Shown piece by piece: positions 60,167 to 64,000 of a stretch of DNA of 64,000 nucleotides. Made by a program: the position numbers and the translations under genes. Origin of the DNA: Thalassococcus_A lentus (GTDB lineage Bacteria; Pseudomonadota; Alphaproteobacteria; Rhodobacterales; Rhodobacteraceae). How positions within the stretch are numbered: position 1 is the first letter of the stretch; each line of letters starts with the position of its first letter. Location of the stretch: assembly GCF_028023555.1 (NCBI RefSeq), contig NZ_JAQIOY010000001.1:806001-870000 (forward strand), given 5' to 3'. The notes under the pieces are model-generated. The model searched no databases, had not been told where the DNA came from, and saw only the letters and a program-made list of their open reading frames with translations.

Positions 60167-61381
60167 TCAGATAACACCCGAGGATTTCAGCGCGGCAATC
60201 TCGTCATCGCTCAGTCCGAGCTCAGCCCAAATGTGATCGTTGTCTTTCCCAAGATCGGGGGGCGGCGTGTCCGGCGCTGGGCGTTCGCCATCTACGACGA
60301 TGGGGCTGGCGGTGATCGGCAGCGTCTCGTCACTGGTTGTGACCGTTGCGATGAACCCGCGCTCTACCATTTGCCGGTCGGTCAGGGCGTCCGGAACTGT
60401 CAGAACCGGCCCTGCGGGAACACCAAGGGCGTTCAGTTCACTGACCCAATGTTCGGCCGGTTTTGTGCGCAGACTTTGTTCCAGCGCGCACCGCAGCGCA
60501 TCCCGGTTGCGTTTGCGATCTTCGCGGGTGCGATAGTCCGGATGATCCAGCAGCTCTTCGCGACCTAAATGACGGGCAAGGCTTTGCCATTGCGCTTCGC
60601 GATTGGCGGCGATGTTCAGGGGGCGATCAGCCGCCATAAAGGTTCCTGAAGGAGCTGAGGTTGTGTTCTCGTTGCCATGCGGGGCAGGGGGGACGCCGCC
60701 GATAAGATGGTTCGAGACAACCCAACCCATCGAGGACAACACAGCATCCGTCATGGAGATATCCAAAAATGCCCCCCGAGGTTTCGCATTCAGCGCCGCT
60801 GAAATCGCGAAAGCGGCGGTCATTCCGCCGGTCGTGTCTGCCAAGGGATAGCCGACACGATAGGGGGCCGTATCCGACGCCCCGGTGATCGACATCACGC
60901 CAGAAACACCCTGCACGATCTGGTCATAGGCCGGATCGTTTGCGCGCGGCCCTTCCTGCCCAAAGCCGCTGATGGCGCAATAGATCAGTTCGGGTTGGGA
61001 CCGTTTGAGCGTGTCGTAATCCAGCTCCAGGCGTTTCATAACGCCGGGCCGGAAATTTTCGACAAGAACATCGGCGGTAGCCACCAGTTTTTTCAGCAGC
61101 GTCTTGCCATGGGCTGACTTCAGGTCCAGCGTGACTGATTTTTTCCCGGCATTCTGCGCCAGAAAACTGATGCCCATACCCGCCGCGTTGCGAGCCGGGT
61201 CAGCACCAAGTTCGCGGGCCAGATCCCCTGACCCGGGGCGTTCGACCTTGATAACTTCAGCGCCCAGCAAAGCCAGCTGATAGCAGCAATATGGCCCGGC
61301 GAGCACGTTGGTCAGATCCAGCACACGGATGCCGGAAAGCGGCGCAGATCTACTCTGCGCCGCCCTCTGATCAGTCGCCAT
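60167..61381 (-). CDS. CaiB/BaiF-family CoA transferase
   Basis: A 404-residue family III CoA transferase. The N-terminal LSGIRVLDLTNVLAGPYCCYQLALLGAEVIKVERPGSGDLAR block is the family hallmark; the catalytic Asp is probably in DPAYDQIVQGVSGVM. It activates a carboxylic acid by moving CoA from an acyl-CoA. Start at 61381 overlaps the tctA stop by 11 bases, so it is transcribed with the carboxylate transporter, whose substrate it could activate. Confidence 0.9.
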   Translation of the reverse strand: MATDQRAAQSRSAPLSGIRVLDLTNVLAGPYCCYQLALLGAEVIKVERPGSGDLARELGADPARNAAGMGISFLAQNAGKKSVTLDLKSAHGKTLLKKLVATADVLVENFRPGVMKRLELDYDTLKRSQPELIYCAISGFGQEGPRANDPAYDQIVQGVSGVMSITGASDTAPYRVGYPLADTTGGMTAAFAISAALNAKPRGAFLDISMTDAVLSSMGWVVSNHLIGGVPPAPHGNENTTSAPSGTFMAADRPLNIAANREAQWQSLARHLGREELLDHPDYRTREDRKRNRDALRCALEQSLRTKPAEHWVSELNALGVPAGPVLTVPDALTDRQMVERGFIATVTTSDETLPITASPIVVDGERPAPDTPPPDLGKDNDHIWAELGLSDDEIAALKSSGVI

Positions 61382-62888
61382 CGGCGACACCTTTCTGGCG
61401 GGCCTTGGCACGGCGCGCGCGATAGCTGGGCACGATCACCAGCAGTCCGGCTATCACCAGAAGACCCAGTGTCATCGGACGGTCCAGAACAAACCCGATC
61501 CCGTCATAGAGCTGCATGGAGCGGGCAAAGTTGTCTTCCAGCATCCGCCCCAGAATGAAGCCGATCAAAAGTGGTGCCAGCGGATAATCTGCAAATCTCA
61601 GGATGGTCGCGCAGACGCCCATACCAACGAGGATCAAGAGTTCCGTCGCATTGTTCTGACCGATGTAGCTGCCCATCAGCGTAAAGAACAAAATGAATGG
61701 GATCAGGAACGTTCTTGGGATCGTGAGCACTTTGGCGATGTAGGGGATAAGCGGCAGGTTCAGGATCAGCAGAACGAGGTTGCCAATATACATCGAAATG
61801 ATCACGGCCCAGAAAATCTGTGGCTCGTCCAACATGAGGCGCGGACCGGGCGTTACGTTCAGGGCAATCAAGGCACCAAGCAGGATCGCGGTTGTACCGG
61901 ACCCGGGAATGCCGAGTGTCAGAAGCGGCACAAAGGATCCAGTGCAGGCAGCGTTGTTTGCGCTTTCGGGGGCTGCCAATCCTTTGACCGACCCTTTTCC
62001 GAATTCCGCCTGTTCTTCCTTGCTGGCGATATTGCGTTCTACCGCGTAGCCCAGAAACGAAGCGATCGTGGCGCCGGCGCCGGGCAAAACCCCGATAAAG
62101 AAGCCTTGCACGGATTGGCGGCCAATCACCGGGGCGATCTTGCGACCTTCTTCGCGGGTGATGCGAAGATTTTCGATCTTTCCGTTGCCGCCCCCTTGTG
62201 CCGAACGTGCCGGATTCAGCACCAGAAAGATTGCCTCGGGCAGGGCGAACATAGCCATGGCCAAAGTGATGAATGAGAACCCGGACTGCAGATCCATCAT
62301 TCCCATGGTGAACCGCGGCATGTTGAACAGCGCACCTTCGCCGACGGTGGCCATGATCAGCCCGAGCAGCGTCATCAAGACGGCCTTGGCAACGTTGCCG
62401 GTTCCGGCAAAGGCCGCGATAGCCGACAGGCCCACGACCATGAGGGCGAAGTATTCGGCGGAATGGAACAGCAGCGCCACGGTCGACAGCATTGGCGCAA
62501 AGACCATCAGTAGGATCGCACCAATTGTGCCACCGCAAAACGACGCGATTGCAGCGATTGTCAGCGCTTTGCCAGCCTGGCCCTTTCGGGCCATCGGGTA
62601 TCCGTCAAAACTGGTGGCGACGGTTCCCGCCACACCGGGTGCATTCAGCAAAATGGATGAGGTCGAGCCACCAAAGATTGCGCCATAGTAGACCCCGGCC
62701 AACAGGATCAGGGCAGCCGATGGATCACCGATCGTGATTGCAACCGGGATCATGATTGCAATGATCGACATTGGCCCAAGGCCGGGCAGCATGCCGATGA
62801 AGGTGCCTATCAGGCAGCCTGCAATCACCATGATAAGGTTTTGAAGTGAAAAGGCGGCTCCGAGGCCGATGAGAAGTCCTTCAATCAT
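61371..62888 (-). CDS. tctA: tripartite tricarboxylate transporter large permease TctA
   Basis: A 505-residue membrane protein with about 12 hydrophobic segments. GLLIGLGAAFSLQNLIMVIAGCLIGTFIGMLPGLGPM at the start and GIPGSGTTAILLGALIALNVTPGPRL are TctA hallmarks. It carries a di- or tricarboxylate with a cation gradient, given by the periplasmic binding protein. It starts 12 bases after tctB. Confidence 0.94.
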   Translation of the reverse strand: MIEGLLIGLGAAFSLQNLIMVIAGCLIGTFIGMLPGLGPMSIIAIMIPVAITIGDPSAALILLAGVYYGAIFGGSTSSILLNAPGVAGTVATSFDGYPMARKGQAGKALTIAAIASFCGGTIGAILLMVFAPMLSTVALLFHSAEYFALMVVGLSAIAAFAGTGNVAKAVLMTLLGLIMATVGEGALFNMPRFTMGMMDLQSGFSFITLAMAMFALPEAIFLVLNPARSAQGGGNGKIENLRITREEGRKIAPVIGRQSVQGFFIGVLPGAGATIASFLGYAVERNIASKEEQAEFGKGSVKGLAAPESANNAACTGSFVPLLTLGIPGSGTTAILLGALIALNVTPGPRLMLDEPQIFWAVIISMYIGNLVLLILNLPLIPYIAKVLTIPRTFLIPFILFFTLMGSYIGQNNATELLILVGMGVCATILRFADYPLAPLLIGFILGRMLEDNFARSMQLYDGIGFVLDRPMTLGLLVIAGLLVIVPSYRARRAKARQKGVADGD

Positions 62889-62900
62889 TGTCCAAACTCC

Positions 62901-63383
62901 TCAGAAAAAGAACGGCAAGGGACGCAGGAAAATGCCAAGAACCTCTTCGACGAGGTACCAGACAAATCCCGTGGCGACGCAGGCGACGGGGATCAGGATG
63001 TGCAGCTTGCGCTCACCCAAAACGACGGCTCCGATGATCAGAAATCCGGATGTGGCCAGCAAGAAACCGGCGGGACGCAACAGCAAGGCATAGGCCACCA
63101 TCAGTCCGAGCAACGTCAGGGCCGGGATCAGTTCGTAATCGCCAAGTCTGCGATAATCGATGTCCGGCTCCTTGTCGGAGTCCGGCGCTTTTTCGAGCCC
63201 CAGAACAATAATCAACGAGGCCGCTATCGCCATGATGGACAGAACCTTGGGAAAGGTGCTGGGCCAGATCGGATTTCGCTGCATGAATGGTGGTAGCAAC
63301 TGGTCCATCGTAAAAAACGCAGCATAGGCGTAGACCACGGACACACACAGTATGACAAAGGCAATCCAACGATCGAGTGCCAT
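62901..63383 (-). CDS. tctB: tripartite tricarboxylate transporter small subunit TctB
   Basis: A 160-residue protein with four hydrophobic segments (AFVILCVSVVYAYAAFF first, then MAIAASLIIVLGLE). The fit is by size, layout and place between tctC and tctA. It is the small membrane subunit of the same transporter. Confidence 0.88.
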   Translation of the reverse strand: MALDRWIAFVILCVSVVYAYAAFFTMDQLLPPFMQRNPIWPSTFPKVLSIMAIAASLIIVLGLEKAPDSDKEPDIDYRRLGDYELIPALTLLGLMVAYALLLRPAGFLLATSGFLIIGAVVLGERKLHILIPVACVATGFVWYLVEEVLGIFLRPLPFFF

Positions 63384-63406
63384 TCTTTCCCCTCCCTGAA
63401 TAAAAT

Positions 63407-63437
63407 CGGCGGCCGCATTTTTATCTCGCGGCCGCCG
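63407..63437 (-). terminator. stem-loop between tctC and tctB
   Basis: A perfect 10-base stem (CGGCGGCCGC / GCGGCCGCCG) with an 11-base loop, followed leftward by ATTTTATT. It lies 23 bases past the tctC stop and 24 bases before tctB. Partial termination would leave the binding protein more abundant than the permeases. Confidence 0.75.
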
Positions 63438-63459
63438 ACGGTGTCGTACAGTCGTGACC

Positions 63460-64000
63460 TTAGAGGAAGCCGAGCTTCTTCATCAGATCACCGATGACCT
63501 TTTCCTGGCCCTCGAGGAAGGTTTTGAAGTCATCGCCTGGGTTGTGGATGTTGACCCAGCCGTTGCGGGACCGAACGGCTTCCCACTCTTCTGTTTCATA
63601 CATCTTGGCGATGGCATCCTGGTACATTGCCAGCTTGTCATCTGGCAGACCCGGCGCACCAAAGAAGCCACGCCAGTTCACAAAGGTCGTGTCGATCCCC
63701 TGCTCTTTCATGGTTGGGGCGTCTGCAAATGCATCCACGCGCTCGTCCGAGGTCACGCCAATGATTTTGACTTCGCCGGCCTCGGCCAGTGCGACCGCTT
63801 CGGAGAAGCCGGTGGACAGAGCTTTGATTTCACCCGACAGCAACGCTGCCATGGCTTTGCCGCCAGCGTCGTAGGGGATGTACTTGACGTTCAGCGCGTC
63901 TTTGCCCGCAGCTTCCATGACCATCGCTGCCACGAGGTGATCCATACCACCGGGAACCGAACCGCCGCCGATGGCTGTGCCGTTGGCGTCTGCATCGTAG
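63460..64000 (-). CDS. tctC: tripartite tricarboxylate transporter substrate-binding protein TctC, partial
   Basis: About 179 C-terminal residues; the gene continues past the right edge of the window. The IGGGSVPGGMDHLVAAMV block (right edge), KYIPYDAGGKAMAALLSGEIKALSTGFSEAV and VNWRGFFGAPGLPDDKL are typical of the Bug/TctC family. The ATG at 63945 is internal, not a start. It selects the carboxylate for TctAB. Confidence 0.92.
   Translation of the reverse strand, partial: YDADANGTAIGGGSVPGGMDHLVAAMVMEAAGKDALNVKYIPYDAGGKAMAALLSGEIKALSTGFSEAVALAEAGEVKIIGVTSDERVDAFADAPTMKEQGIDTTFVNWRGFFGAPGLPDDKLAMYQDAIAKMYETEEWEAVRSRNGWVNIHNPGDDFKTFLEGQEKVIGDLMKKLGFL

Overview
This window looks like chromosome from a marine Roseobacter-type alphaproteobacterium (Rhodobacterales). 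The grounds are gene content and order: trxB divergent from an Lrp regulator, Hsp20 followed by a DUF1150 protein, Hint-domain proteins, phosphatidylcholine synthase, small ribonuclease D next to lptCAB, and a GC-rich intergenic palindromic element of the kind scattered through these genomes. The window is mostly ordinary chromosome. I see no prophage, insertion sequence or CRISPR array. Genus-level assignment is not possible from reading alone.

Layout. 1-8.8 kb is a polysaccharide block read rightward: the end of cysQ, a family 2 glycosyltransferase, galU, galE, three further glycosyltransferases and a two-module sulfotransferase. 8.9-12.8 kb reads leftward: rnd, lptC, lptA, lptB, hpf, ptsN. 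A 980-base AT-rich leader (12.76-13.74 kb) precedes a sugar-phosphate transferase of the ExoY type. 14.5-24 kb carries small enzymes, an OmpA-like lipoprotein, an Ada-type repair protein, a Hint-domain protein, nth with adenosine kinase, purK and lolCD. 24-31 kb holds an RTX-like calcium-binding protein with a 21-base tandem repeat, a malate/lactate dehydrogenase-family gene, two tandem lipoprotein cytochromes c, purE, and a heat-shock pair behind a likely RpoH promoter.

31.5-33.7 kb holds the most unusual gene: one reading frame joins an EPS-associated MarR-type winged-helix domain to a bifunctional ATP sulfurylase/APS kinase (Sat-CysC), with a perfect 20-base palindrome just upstream of its start. 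Sat-CysC makes PAPS, the sulfotransferase at 7.4 kb would use it, and CysQ at the left edge would remove the by-product PAP. The three steps of PAPS turnover are therefore all present next to glycosyltransferase genes, which suggests a sulfated exopolysaccharide whose sulfate activation may be directly coupled to transcription.

34-45 kb is mixed housekeeping and regulation: trxB/lrp, a TetR/hydrolase pair with two matching operators, an SDR/AraC pair, rpmJ, tRNA-Val, an N-formylglutamate amidohydrolase, a second Hint protein, a 46-residue small protein, pgeF, a MidA-like methyltransferase, lgt and ubiK. 45.4-54.5 kb is a catabolic unit: a CobW-type GTPase and an amidohydrolase divergent from a LysR regulator and a five-gene peptide-type ABC importer. 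54.5-58.7 kb has pcs, a PaiB-like flavoprotein, an unknown membrane protein, mtaB and dapF. tRNA-Lys follows, then a DHDPS-family aldolase facing a CaiB-type CoA transferase and a tripartite tricarboxylate transporter whose binding-protein gene runs off the right edge.
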